A stretch of DNA of 23,090 nucleotides. Origin: a virus. The notes under the pieces are model-generated. The model did not search any database, was not told the DNA's origin, and saw only the letters and a program-made list of their open reading frames with translations. Location of the stretch: IMG/VR virus record IMGVR_UViG_3300030090_003009, positions 1-23,090 of that record. One strand, written 5' to 3'. This document shows, in pieces, positions 15,896 through 23,058 of this stretch (the first letter of the stretch is position 1; each line of letters opens with the position of its first letter). The position numbers and the translations under genes were made by a program.

Positions 15896-17278
15896 CTAGC
15901 CTATAATTCTACTAATTCTTTCGTAAAATAAAATAATTGTTTTAGCAGCAGTAGTTAAAGTCTCTACACCAACAAAGGGAATTAAAGGTACTCCACTTGT
16001 CATAGCTAAAGACTTTGTGGTTGCAACACTTTGTGTAGCCCCACCTGCTGTAGCTGATGTAACCAGTCCATATTGAACATCATTAACAAATACAGAGACT
16101 TGTCTATTTATATCTATTTCTATTCTTAATCTGTAAACAGTATCTGCCGCAACCGCAACACCTAAGTCTGTTATATAATCAGTATCTCCAACAGAGTAAA
16201 TAAAATGTAAATTAGCGTTTGTTGTTAAAGCCCCTTGAGTATCATCTGCTGAATATAAAAAGTAAGCCTGATCATCATCTGTAGCATAAGCGGCATCATT
16301 AGTTTTCTTTATACCAGCCCAAAAAGAAGCATCTGCCACAGAAGAGCCTGATTGTATGGCACCTTCCCAAATGATTTGTTTTTGAGTTAAGAATTGAGCT
16401 GCATTCCATATAGTTTGATTAGTGTCTACGTGAGGGCGAACAATAACTTGATCATTAGCTGAATTATGTGTTATTAAATTTATTCCACCATATCCTCCAG
16501 TGTCAAACCTAACGGTAGCATTTGCCACATCTGTTCCAACAATTTCAAAATCTTTATTTGCTATAACATAATTAGCTAAAGCGGTTGCATCATCTGCATC
16601 AGCATCTATAACTAAAGTGGCGTTAACAGCTGGTACTTTTTTAAAGTATTCCTCTAACTCTATTCTTTGTGTGCTTTTTCTAAAAGATCCAGTTCCCGTC
16701 ATCTCCAAGGAGCCATTAACCACAACTTTTTCATTCTGTGTGTCAACTTTAAGTAGCTCTGTATTACCACTCTTACCTACTTTAAAAGCACTGGTGTCAG
16801 ATCCTAGTGAAAAGTTTGCTGTTCCAGAAAAATTACCAACATGTAATGTTGATGTAGGAACTGTATTATTTATACCAAAGTTTGTAGTTTTAAAAAAAGA
16901 TCTATTGTTATTATCCTCTATACACATGTAATTATTATTACCTGGAGACGTTACATCTATATCACCAAGCTTTACATTGTAAGACCCACTTGAGTCACCT
17001 ATATAAAACTTATCATAACCATCTGAGTTTTCAACTAACATAGATTTAGTAGAGGTTCCTATGATATGTAGATTTGCTGAAGGAGTAGAGGTTTCTGAAA
17101 CATTAACAGCTACACTACCAGACACGTGTAAAGATGATTTACCTAAGTGAACTGCACTTTTTACCCCATCACCGTCTTCTATTCTTGTTGGTGTAGAAGA
17201 ATTAAATCCTGTTGTTGCTTCAGTTTTAATTAAACTTTTATAACTATCTTTTATTTTTTGTCCTGTTAATGAGCTCAT
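15896..17278 (-). CDS. Fibre-like virion protein with C-terminal lectin-type domain (460 aa)
   Basis: Probable tail-fibre or head-surface protein for host contact. The first half (about 60-190) shows tandem fibre-type repeats: ANLHIIGTSTKSMLVENSDG and TSTLHVGNFSGTANFSLGSD, each followed by an 'F-x-(I/V)-G-x-S-G' turn, the style of trimeric shaft sequences. The second half (about 260-430) resembles a jelly-roll, concanavalin/LamG-like domain seen in marine phage proteins: ITHNSANDQVIVRPHVDTNQ, then TIWNAAQ, IIWEGAIQSG, FWAGIKKTNDAAY and YRLRIEIDINRQVSVFVNDV. It has no signal peptide. It lies 11 bases after the 287-aa lectin-like gene in an operon started by the divergent promoter. Adhesion is inferred; no sugar-binding residues can be named. 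Confidence 0.6.
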   Translation of the reverse strand: MSSLTGQKIKDSYKSLIKTEATTGFNSSTPTRIEDGDGVKSAVHLGKSSLHVSGSVAVNVSETSTPSANLHIIGTSTKSMLVENSDGYDKFYIGDSSGSYNVKLGDIDVTSPGNNNYMCIEDNNNRSFFKTTNFGINNTVPTSTLHVGNFSGTANFSLGSDTSAFKVGKSGNTELLKVDTQNEKVVVNGSLEMTGTGSFRKSTQRIELEEYFKKVPAVNATLVIDADADDATALANYVIANKDFEIVGTDVANATVRFDTGGYGGINLITHNSANDQVIVRPHVDTNQTIWNAAQFLTQKQIIWEGAIQSGSSVADASFWAGIKKTNDAAYATDDDQAYFLYSADDTQGALTTNANLHFIYSVGDTDYITDLGVAVAADTVYRLRIEIDINRQVSVFVNDVQYGLVTSATAGGATQSVATTKSLAMTSGVPLIPFVGVETLTTAAKTIILFYERISRIIG

Positions 17279-17289
17279 ATTATTTTATT

Positions 17290-18153
17290 TTATGATATAC
17301 TATGTTTGTCCTTTAAAAAATTTTCCATTAAAACAATATCAACATCTGATAAAGCCGCATCAAAAACAACCACTTCGTATACAAGTGAGTTTAAATAATT
17401 AGCTGAACCATCTTTTGATCCTAACATAACTTTAACATCTGCGTCATTTGGTGAAAGATCAATGTCATGATCATCAGTAGCCCCATTTGTTACTCCATCT
17501 GATGTGTCACCATCTCTATATAAAGATCCGCTACTAGCTCCATCTAAATCAACAGTCCAAAGTTCTTTATTAGTTGTTATGTCTATACCACTATTAATTA
17601 TACTATTTGTTCTAGCGGTATTGTTTTGAAGGTGAAATTGCCATCTATCATCAGTAGCGTTTTTTACATATATAGACATCCTATCAGCGGTACTAGAAGT
17701 AGTTGTGTGAAATAAATATTCATCATCACTGACGCTAGTTCCTGGTAACTCTACCACATAAAATATAGTAAGTTCTCTGCCATTTAGCGTTGTGTTAGAA
17801 AGTGTGTTAGTAGCCACATTACCAATTCCGTTAGTAGCTTTTATATGATCGTTAGAGCCATCAAACAGTGCTCCTCCAGTCCCAGCTGTTTTATATAAAG
17901 GTCTATTAGCCTCAGTTCCTTGTTGTAAAAAAATTCCTAAAGCGTTAGCTGGAGTTCCTATTAAACTGTAGGCTTTATTATTTATTCTGTATATTTTATC
18001 ATCGTTTGAAGAAACCTTAGTAGTACCAGCGTCTGTAAACATAGTATCTGTATCAGTAAAATCCCACCATCCAACTAATGTTGATATTTGTTCTGGAGAA
18101 AAACCTGATGCGGGTGCAGATCCCGAAGTTATACTATTTCCTAAACCTAACAT
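17290..18153 (-). CDS. LamG/concanavalin-like surface protein (287 aa)
   Basis: This is probably a virion-surface lectin-type protein. After a short low-complexity start (MLGLGNSITSGSAPASG), residues about 20-280 look like one jelly-roll domain: LVGWWDFTDTDTMFTDAG near 26-43 is a very common opening of such domains in marine phage and bacterial adhesins. Strands such as LTIFYVVELPGTSV, DRMSIYVKNATDDRWQFHLQ and ELWTVDLDGASSGSLYRDGD follow, and it closes with SLVYEVVVFDAALSDVDIVL. There are many Asp/Asn/Thr/Gly turns and no Cys-rich motif. The gene lies between the 120-aa and 460-aa surface proteins. A binding or decoration role is inferred from domain type and neighbours. Confidence 0.6.
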   Translation of the reverse strand: MLGLGNSITSGSAPASGFSPEQISTLVGWWDFTDTDTMFTDAGTTKVSSNDDKIYRINNKAYSLIGTPANALGIFLQQGTEANRPLYKTAGTGGALFDGSNDHIKATNGIGNVATNTLSNTTLNGRELTIFYVVELPGTSVSDDEYLFHTTTSSTADRMSIYVKNATDDRWQFHLQNNTARTNSIINSGIDITTNKELWTVDLDGASSGSLYRDGDTSDGVTNGATDDHDIDLSPNDADVKVMLGSKDGSANYLNSLVYEVVVFDAALSDVDIVLMENFLKDKHSIS

Positions 18154-18162
18154 ACTTATATA

Positions 18163-18525
18163 TTATAATGGAGCGTAGTAACATATGCAACCACCACTAT
18201 TTAATTCAACGTGATCCCATTTTCCATATATAGTAACTCCTGTTTTAAAAGTGTGAGAAGTGGTTACGTCTGTAGAATTTGCTGACGCTCCAAAACCTTG
18301 TGTTGCGTGATCATGATCGTTTTCTGCTGTAACCGTACTTATTGATCTTATGTCTCCTCCTAAGTTTTCTAGTTTTTGAAAAGTAGTATCTTCGCACATT
18401 GTGATTGCACAAATAAATACTTTTGTAGAAGATTCTAAATTAATTAAATCCCCATCACCATTTAAGTAACTTGATCCGTATTGACCGAAAGCAGCTTCAT
18501 CCGCCTTTGTTCCTGATAATGCCAT
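18163..18525 (-). CDS. Small virion-surface-type protein, first of the fibre cassette (120 aa)
   Basis: A compact, Gly/Ser/Thr-rich, probably beta-strand protein: SYLNGDGDLINLESSTKVFI, then AITMCEDTTFQKLENLGGD, and a close with TVYGKWD-like 'VTIYGKWDHVELNSGGCICY'. Three Cys are present, two of them close together near the end (CIC), which could bind metal or crosslink. I recall similar short proteins in marine phages, annotated only as structural. It has no enzymatic motif. It is the first gene leftward of the divergent promoter (box at 18553-18560) and 9 bases before the lectin-like gene, so it is likely an accessory or anchor of the surface cassette. Confidence 0.5.
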   Translation of the reverse strand: MALSGTKADEAAFGQYGSSYLNGDGDLINLESSTKVFICAITMCEDTTFQKLENLGGDIRSISTVTAENDHDHATQGFGASANSTDVTTSHTFKTGVTIYGKWDHVELNSGGCICYYAPL

Positions 18526-18620
18526 ATTATTATATTTTTAATTAACGATTCACAAATATAGGTAATTATTTTCAATATAAGAAATATTTATTTATATTTG
18601 CTGTACTATAATTTAACTAA
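18526..18620. promoter_or_regulatory. Divergent promoter region between virion and regulator operons
   Basis: This 95-base, nearly all A/T gap is the only head-to-head junction in the window. It holds TATATTTG on the plus strand (18593-18600, 20 bases before the ATG at 18621) and TATATTTG on the minus strand (plus CAAATATA 18553-18560, 27 bases before the ATG at 18525). Both match TAnnTTTG. No clear -33 TTTG lies at standard spacing for either. The 32 bases between the boxes are a natural operator for the wHTH gene product next to it. Confidence 0.65.
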
Positions 18621-18962
18621 ATGCAAATAGACCTAAAGAGCTGTCTAAAGAATTACAGAAAAATACTGTTTTCTTTTAGAGATCATTACAAACTAAAAGT
18701 TTCTGATCTTGAGTTCTTGTTTTTTATTTATGATCTAAGGTCTTTTACTGGAACTACTATAAAGAAAGATTATCAATGTTCTTTAACCTTTATAACCAGA
18801 AATCTACCAGATCTATTGAAAAATGGTTATATTAGCATATATTTAGAAAGATCACATAATAGAGCAAGAAGATATGTTATATCACAAAGGGGTAAGATTA
18901 TTGTGACTAAATTTTGTACCGCACTAGAACAAGAGGTACTTATAAAAAAATTATTAATATGA
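18621..18962 (+). CDS. MarR-like winged-helix regulator (113 aa)
   Basis: Probably binds DNA and controls late genes. Residues about 20-95 give a winged-helix layout: helix LKVSDLEFLFFIYDL (25-39), SFTGTTIKKDYQCS, a recognition helix around SLTFITRNLPDLLKNG (54-69), then the wing with basic turns (YISIYLERSHNRARRYVISQ). 'DLEFLFFIYD' and 'LPDLLKNGYI' are typical of MarR-type repressors, though at 113 aa the dimerising C-terminal helix is short. It is first in the plus-strand operon, and its ATG is 20 bases from the TATATTTG box. Its stop overlaps the next start (ATGA at 18959-18962). Autoregulation at the divergent promoter is inferred from position only. Confidence 0.6.
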   Translation: MQIDLKSCLKNYRKILFSFRDHYKLKVSDLEFLFFIYDLRSFTGTTIKKDYQCSLTFITRNLPDLLKNGYISIYLERSHNRARRYVISQRGKIIVTKFCTALEQEVLIKKLLI

Positions 18963-20386
18963 AATTCAAAAAAAAATATAGAGCTGGAGGCAAAACAGAA
19001 AAGCCTATGGTTTATGCTCAAGAAACTACTCAAGTACCATCAACAACAGTCGATCCTGCTATCGACCCTACCCGTGCAAATCCTTATGCTGGAATGAGAG
19101 CAGGAGAAAGGCAATACCAATATAGTTTAGATCAGTATCAAAAAGAAAATCCTGGTAGAAGACTTGCTAGTTATGCTAATTTATTTTCAGAAAGTTTACC
19201 TAATATAACTTTTGTAAATGAGGATTTTGATGCAGTTAAAGAGTTTGCAACTAAACAAGGCAAAGATCCTAGTGACTTTCCTTTTGGTATAAACACAGGT
19301 GTTTTTAGTGACCCATCTCTTAAAAGATTTGACAGAATAGGTAAGTCTGCTGGTTTTGAGCAATACGCTAATTTATTTAATAGGGTAACTGGTCGGGAGT
19401 TAGGTTCTGAGAATAGAATGACTTCTGACTCTATTCAGAGTTTATATAATAATCCTAATGAATTATATAACACTTTTAAAAACATGAATACAAAGGGAAA
19501 GAGGGGAAGAGATGAGTGGATAGGAGAAAACTCTGGCTTTGATTTTGACGATAATGTTTTTACAAAAACAAATAGACAAACAGGAGAAAAAGAAAATGTT
19601 CCTGGTTTTACATACACTTTTAGTGACAAAGAAAGAAGTAGAGGTAACCCCTTATTTAATGATACAAGGCTTACAAATTTATACGAAAAGGTTAGTACAG
19701 GTAGTTTAGTTTTTGATATGAATGGTAATCTTATGGATTTCACCAGAAACGATGATACCTCCGATTTTAATAAGCTTTCAGATACTGAAAGAAAATCATT
19801 AGAGCTTTATGTTAAAAATAAAGGTTTACAGACTATTGTTACTCAAGGTAAGACTGGTCAGGAGTTAGGTCAATTTGCAGATCCTGGTATAAATATACCA
19901 TCAGTGGGACTTGAAAGTGTTGGTACTGTTACTCCTACACAAGGAATGACGAATTTAATGCCAACATTTATAGACAAAGATGACCAGGTAGGGGGAGATA
20001 TAAAACAAATAGATCTTGAAGAAAGTAAGCAAATAATGTCTGGAAATGTTCCTTCAGGAACAGATGATCCACCACCTCCACCATCAGATGATACAGATAA
20101 AGAGGGTGATACGGATAAAGAACCAAAAGCACCAGAGGATAAGGAAACAGAGAAAAAAGAGGAAGTAGTAGAAGAAAAATTTACTATAGGTGGAAAGGAG
20201 TATGAAAGCGAAGAGGAGGCTAAAAGAATGCTTGAAAAAGAACCTCAAGGTCAACTATCTGATGAAGAGTATGATTTCGTATATGGATACAAACCTCAAG
20301 CGGGTAAAAAAGGAATGAAGGTACCTGGATATAAAAAAGGTGGAATACAATTAAAAAAGAAAAAAAGAAAAAGTTATGGCAATTAA
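18959..20386 (+). CDS. Lys/Gly-rich protein with acidic linker, cargo candidate (475 aa)
   Basis: I do not recognise it. I chose the ATG at 18959, not the ATG 45 bases upstream, because it overlaps the previous stop as ATGA and gives a tidy start, MKFKKKYRAGGKTEKP. Residues about 20-330 look globular with many charged and Asn/Phe residues. Residues about 345-410 are a Pro/Asp/Glu-rich acidic linker (DDPPPPPSDDTDKEGD). Then come IGGKEYESEEEAKRM and the motif PQGQLSDEEYDFVYGY (429-444), followed by GMKVPGYKKGGIQLKKKKRK at the basic end. That motif recurs in the next protein. The K/Y-GG patches at both ends resemble those in other aquatic phage proteins of unknown function. An internal virion or packaged protein is one possibility. 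Confidence 0.5.
   Translation: MKFKKKYRAGGKTEKPMVYAQETTQVPSTTVDPAIDPTRANPYAGMRAGERQYQYSLDQYQKENPGRRLASYANLFSESLPNITFVNEDFDAVKEFATKQGKDPSDFPFGINTGVFSDPSLKRFDRIGKSAGFEQYANLFNRVTGRELGSENRMTSDSIQSLYNNPNELYNTFKNMNTKGKRGRDEWIGENSGFDFDDNVFTKTNRQTGEKENVPGFTYTFSDKERSRGNPLFNDTRLTNLYEKVSTGSLVFDMNGNLMDFTRNDDTSDFNKLSDTERKSLELYVKNKGLQTIVTQGKTGQELGQFADPGINIPSVGLESVGTVTPTQGMTNLMPTFIDKDDQVGGDIKQIDLEESKQIMSGNVPSGTDDPPPPPSDDTDKEGDTDKEPKAPEDKETEKKEEVVEEKFTIGGKEYESEEEAKRMLEKEPQGQLSDEEYDFVYGYKPQAGKKGMKVPGYKKGGIQLKKKKRKSYGN
20243..20290 (+). other. Shared PQxxL..EEYxF motif, copy 1
   Basis: Encodes PQGQLSDEEYDFVYGY in the 475-aa protein. Copy 2, PQTELTNEEYEFIQKY, is at 21687-21734 in the next gene. Eight of 16 positions are identical and four more are conservative changes, and a Leu four residues before the PQ is also shared. 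It lies near each C-terminus. Confidence 0.7.
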
Positions 20387-21740
20387 TATAAACCCAGAAG
20401 ATTTAGAAAATATAGCACAATTAATACAGGACAGCACTGATCCTACAGATAAAGGTAGAGAAAAAAGAAAAAGGTCTGTTGAAAGTATCCTTTTATATGA
20501 CTGGCAAAAAATGTCTGAAAAGGAAAAAAAAGAGGCTGCTGCTAGTGTAGGGCTACCTGTTGATGAGGTTGACAATAGACTTAGAGAAAGAAGTGTTGAA
20601 ACTAGAATGGAATTTAATGTTGAAGGTAATCCTAAAAAAACTAAGTTTTTACAGAGATCAGCTCAAGCTATGATAGATGAGTTTGGGGGTAAGGATTTAG
20701 AAAATAATAGAAGGTTTGATCGTGATATTAAATTATTTGAAAACGCTTACGGTAAAGAAAACGCTGATAAGTTAGTAAGTTTATTAGCACCTAAAATTGA
20801 TTCTAACGTTTCTGCACCAAAAGATTCTAAATCTACTATGGTGGGCCCAGGTGATTTAATCCCATCTGAGGAAGAGCTTATGAAAAAGGATAAAGAGATG
20901 TTGGAGGAAAAGCTAATGAATGATCCTGGGGTACAAGCTTTTATTAACTACATAATGCCCAGCTCTACACCTGAAGAAAAGAAGCTTAAAGAGTTTGAAG
21001 TAGTTGATGAAGATGAAGAAGATGAAACTGAAGTTGTTGAAACTAAAAAAAGCTCTAGTGATCCATTTGGGGGGTCATCTAAAAAAGATAAAAAAGAAGA
21101 AGTTGAAACAGGTTCAAGCACTCCTATGTTTATGACTCCAGTAGATCCATTTGGCCCTGAAGAAATGATTATGGGTTCAGAGGGTTCTGAGTCTGCTGAT
21201 CAAGGGGGTCCTGATCCAATAGAAGGTGACATGCCAGAAATCGTTCTTACACCTGAAGATGAAAAGAAAGAAAAGGGTAGAGGTAAGCAAAAGATAAAAG
21301 ACTTCTTTAAAAAATTTAAAAGGAAAAATAAAAAGAAGAAGAATAGAGGTAACGATATGGATATGCCTGAGTTTGATCCTGCTGATGAAATGACTAAATA
21401 CATGGAAAACGGGGGTAAGCTAGTGGGAGATCAGTATAAAATTGATATGAATAAAGATGGTAAAATATCTGGAGCTGATTTTAAAATGATGAAAGAAGGA
21501 GGTAAAATGAAGTATATGGGTGGTGGAATGATGAAACCTTTTATGGCGTACTTAATGGGGGGTAAGTCTCCAAAATATGCTATGGGGGGTATGACAGATG
21601 AAGGGCCTGATGAGATGAAATTACAAACATCTAAGCCTGTAATTACACCAGAGATACAAGCTAGATTAAATCAACTTAGATCAAAGCCTCAAACTGAATT
21701 AACAAATGAGGAGTATGAATTTATACAAAAATATAGTTAA
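20376..21740 (+). CDS. Acidic/basic modular protein with EF-hand-like loop and GG motifs (454 aa)
   Basis: I do not recognise the whole protein. The N-terminal third is charged and helical. The middle (about 205-300) is acidic, low-complexity and likely disordered (DEDEEDETEVVETKKSSSD). A Lys-rich stretch follows near 305-325 (KKFKRKNKKKKNRGN). Residues about 357-369 (21444-21482) read DMNKDGKISGADF, a good match to the calcium-binding EF-hand/dockerin-type loop. After it come Gly-Gly patches with Met and Tyr (KEGGKMKYMGGGMMKPFMAY; LMGGKSPKYAMGG). It ends with PQTELTNEEYEFIQKYS, the motif shared with the preceding protein. It starts inside that gene (11-base overlap, ATGGCAATTAA), so the two are co-translated and probably work together. 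No enzyme motif is visible. Confidence 0.5.
   Translation: MAININPEDLENIAQLIQDSTDPTDKGREKRKRSVESILLYDWQKMSEKEKKEAAASVGLPVDEVDNRLRERSVETRMEFNVEGNPKKTKFLQRSAQAMIDEFGGKDLENNRRFDRDIKLFENAYGKENADKLVSLLAPKIDSNVSAPKDSKSTMVGPGDLIPSEEELMKKDKEMLEEKLMNDPGVQAFINYIMPSSTPEEKKLKEFEVVDEDEEDETEVVETKKSSSDPFGGSSKKDKKEEVETGSSTPMFMTPVDPFGPEEMIMGSEGSESADQGGPDPIEGDMPEIVLTPEDEKKEKGRGKQKIKDFFKKFKRKNKKKKNRGNDMDMPEFDPADEMTKYMENGGKLVGDQYKIDMNKDGKISGADFKMMKEGGKMKYMGGGMMKPFMAYLMGGKSPKYAMGGMTDEGPDEMKLQTSKPVITPEIQARLNQLRSKPQTELTNEEYEFIQKYS
21687..21734 (+). other. Shared PQxxL..EEYxF motif, copy 2
   Basis: Encodes PQTELTNEEYEFIQKY, the last but one residues of the 454-aa protein, matching copy 1 at 20243-20290. Here it follows the Gly-Gly patches, while in the first protein it precedes them, so the two elements behave as separate modules. 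Confidence 0.7.
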
Positions 21741-21743
21741 GAC

Positions 21744-22193
21744 ATGAATGAGTCAATGGTTATAATAATAGAGGGCGTTAGCGATCACTCTATGGACATG
21801 CAAAGAGATGGTAAGGGTGGTGAGATGGATGTCATGGGTTATAAAACTCAAAACTTTCATATATGCCCTGGGGCTACTGCTGCTTTTTCAGAACTTGTAA
21901 ACAGAGGTTTTAGAGGTGATGAGGCTGAGATGCTAGCACAAATAGCTATGTTAGTTGATGATTATTTAGGAATAGAGGTCATGGCTTTACAACAAGGTGG
22001 TACCGATATGGCTAATACAAGAAAGATGATAGATATGGGTAACGCAGCCTTTTATCACTTAGGTGCTTTTGCTTTAGAAGTAGAGGATGAAACCATTGTT
22101 TCTTTATTTGACTTTATGCCAGATCATATTCTAAAAGTAGTTGAGATCTCTACAGAAGAGATTAAGGACGATGAGGACTGCGGTTGTCATTAA
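21744..22193 (+). CDS. Unrecognised acidic protein with Cys/His tail (149 aa)
   Basis: I do not recognise the family. The body is acidic and mixed: a strand SMVIIIEGVSD, Met/Asp/Gly-rich turns (MDMQRDGKGGEMDVMGYKT), then helices (AAFSELVNRGFRGDEAEMLA; IAMLVDDYLGIEVMALQQGG) and ALEVEDETIVSLFDFMPDHI. The last residues, DEDCGCH, could bind a metal or form a disulfide. It begins 3 bases after the preceding stop, so it is the last gene of the plus-strand operon. Its final 32 bases lie on top of the end of the opposing HNH-like gene, and no terminator hairpin was seen between the two. A role with the two preceding proteins is likely but unknown. Confidence 0.5.
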   Translation: MNESMVIIIEGVSDHSMDMQRDGKGGEMDVMGYKTQNFHICPGATAAFSELVNRGFRGDEAEMLAQIAMLVDDYLGIEVMALQQGGTDMANTRKMIDMGNAAFYHLGAFALEVEDETIVSLFDFMPDHILKVVEISTEEIKDDEDCGCH

Positions 22194-22566
22194 ACTTTTT
22201 CTTATTTCTTCTATATTCACGTTTAGCTTCTAAACAACCTTCACATCTACATCCGTTTCTATAAGCTGTTACAGAAGGGCATGGCTTACCTACTCTACCC
22301 CTAGATGCTTTATAATTACAACTAGCGTGAGAGAATGCGATGTTTTCTATGTCAAAAAACAGACGTTTAGGATCTTCAGAATCCAACCAAGGTTTCTTAT
22401 GCTCCACAGTAAACTTTTGCACATCCGTTATTTCACACCCACACTGGTAACACCAGTTTAGATCCAATCGTTTAGCAAGTGAAAATAGTAATGATTTTTT
22501 TAGTCTGTTAGCCGCAGTGCTAGGATTCATACCTAGCTGTTTGGTCTTCTTTTTTTTAGTGCACAT
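22162..22566 (-). CDS. HNH endonuclease-like protein with extra Cys cluster (134 aa)
   Basis: Probable metal-dependent nuclease. The HNH-type core runs from about 38 to 84: WCYQCGCEI supplies C39 and C42, VEHKKPW the catalytic-type EH (55-56), ENIAFSHASCN the N75, H80 and C83-N84. A basic N-terminus precedes it. A second motif follows at 96-120, AYRNGCRCEGCLEAKREYRR, with C106, C108 and C111; this 'YRxGCRCxxC' form occurs beside HNH domains and alone in phage proteins and may bind zinc. The ATG at 22566 overlaps the previous stop by one base. It might be a homing-type or DNA-processing nuclease. It is 8 kb from terL, so the terminase-linked HNH role is not supported here. Confidence 0.65.
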   Translation of the reverse strand: MCTKKKKTKQLGMNPSTAANRLKKSLLFSLAKRLDLNWCYQCGCEITDVQKFTVEHKKPWLDSEDPKRLFFDIENIAFSHASCNYKASRGRVGKPCPSVTAYRNGCRCEGCLEAKREYRRNKKKFNDNRSPHRP

Positions 22567-22763
22567 TATTTACCCACCTTATCCATAGCGATCTTGTGAG
22601 CCTCCGTGAAAGACTTTCCTTCCCCCATTAATTTAACCATTAACTTCATGTGTTTTATAGTGTGGTGTTCAGCATGTTCTTTCATGGTAGTTTTTTGTCT
22701 TTCTGACATATCAGAATTATCTATAAAAGACATCTTGCTTGATTTTTTATTTAGTTTTGCCAT
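22566..22763 (-). CDS. Small conserved-looking protein of aquatic phages (65 aa)
   Basis: I know no function. It is a short, helical, very charged protein with a His-rich middle (KEHAEHHTIKHMKLMVKLMG) and the end GEGKSFTEAHKIAMDKVGK. Small proteins with this 'xHHxxKHMxxMxxLMxxGxSFTxAHKxAM' pattern appear familiar to me from marine phages, annotated as hypothetical. It starts one base after the stop of the 97-aa gene and ends on the ATG of the HNH-like gene (TAATG). The His cluster might bind metal, or the protein may bind DNA with its basic residues; neither is shown. The opposite-strand reading frame is hydrophobic by composition and was not called. Confidence 0.55.
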   Translation of the reverse strand: MAKLNKKSSKMSFIDNSDMSERQKTTMKEHAEHHTIKHMKLMVKLMGEGKSFTEAHKIAMDKVGK

Positions 22764-22764
22764 T

Positions 22765-23058
22765 TTATTTCTTTTTCTTTTTTACTCTAGTTTTACGTTT
22801 TTTTCTTTTTGATTTTTTGTTTACTTTAGTTTTCTTGTATTTACTAACTCTTCCCTTCTCATTCTTCTCCTTCTGTGCTCTTCGTTTTTCAGACGGGCTT
22901 AATTCACTCCACGTGGTAGGGGTGTCTTTAGAAATTCTTTTAGTAGGTCTAAAAGTATTCTCACCGCCACTATAATCCTTCTTGCCCTTTGGTGTACGCC
23001 AATCTTCTTTAAACCAACGCTTAAGTCTTAATCCAGCTTTTGTTTTACGTACAGCCAT
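22765..23058 (-). CDS. Very basic DUF5872-like protein (97 aa)
   Basis: The N-terminus, AGLRLKRWFKEDWRTPKGKK, followed by a Gly/Thr-rich central part and SELSPSEKRRAQKEKNEKGR, resembles small proteins I recall as DUF5872, whose core is 'GLKKWFxExWVxxxxPK' and then Ser/Pro-rich KR repeats. Function is unknown. The last 30 residues are almost all Lys and Arg (KKTKVNKKSKRKKRKTRVKK), so it is likely to bind DNA or RNA, for example as a histone-like or condensing protein. It overlaps the preceding stop by one base (TAATG) and lies one base before the 65-aa gene, in the right-hand minus operon. Confidence 0.55.
   Translation of the reverse strand: MAVRKTKAGLRLKRWFKEDWRTPKGKKDYSGGENTFRPTKRISKDTPTTWSELSPSEKRRAQKEKNEKGRVSKYKKTKVNKKSKRKKRKTRVKKKKK

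Noticed and set aside
16617-16931. Plus-strand 104-aa frame opposite the fibre gene
   Set aside because: Composition is that of an antisense shadow; the fibre repeats on the minus strand are convincing.
18914-18958. Longer start for the 475-aa protein (15 more residues)
   Set aside because: The extra codons lie inside the wHTH gene; the ATGA overlap at 18959 is a more typical coupled start and gives the MKFKKKYRAGGK N-terminus.
19435-19743. Minus-strand 102-aa frame within the 475-aa gene
   Set aside because: Hydrophobic antisense frame of a charged coding region, without promoter or neighbours on that strand.
22162-22566. HNH protein as the terminase-partner nuclease of HK97-type phages
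   Set aside because: It is far from terL, in a different operon and with a different C-terminal domain.
22606-22975. Two overlapping plus-strand open frames with hydrophobic, Phe/Leu-rich sequence
   Set aside because: They lie opposite Lys-rich minus-strand genes; AAA/AAG codons read backward give Phe/Leu, which explains the membrane-like look.
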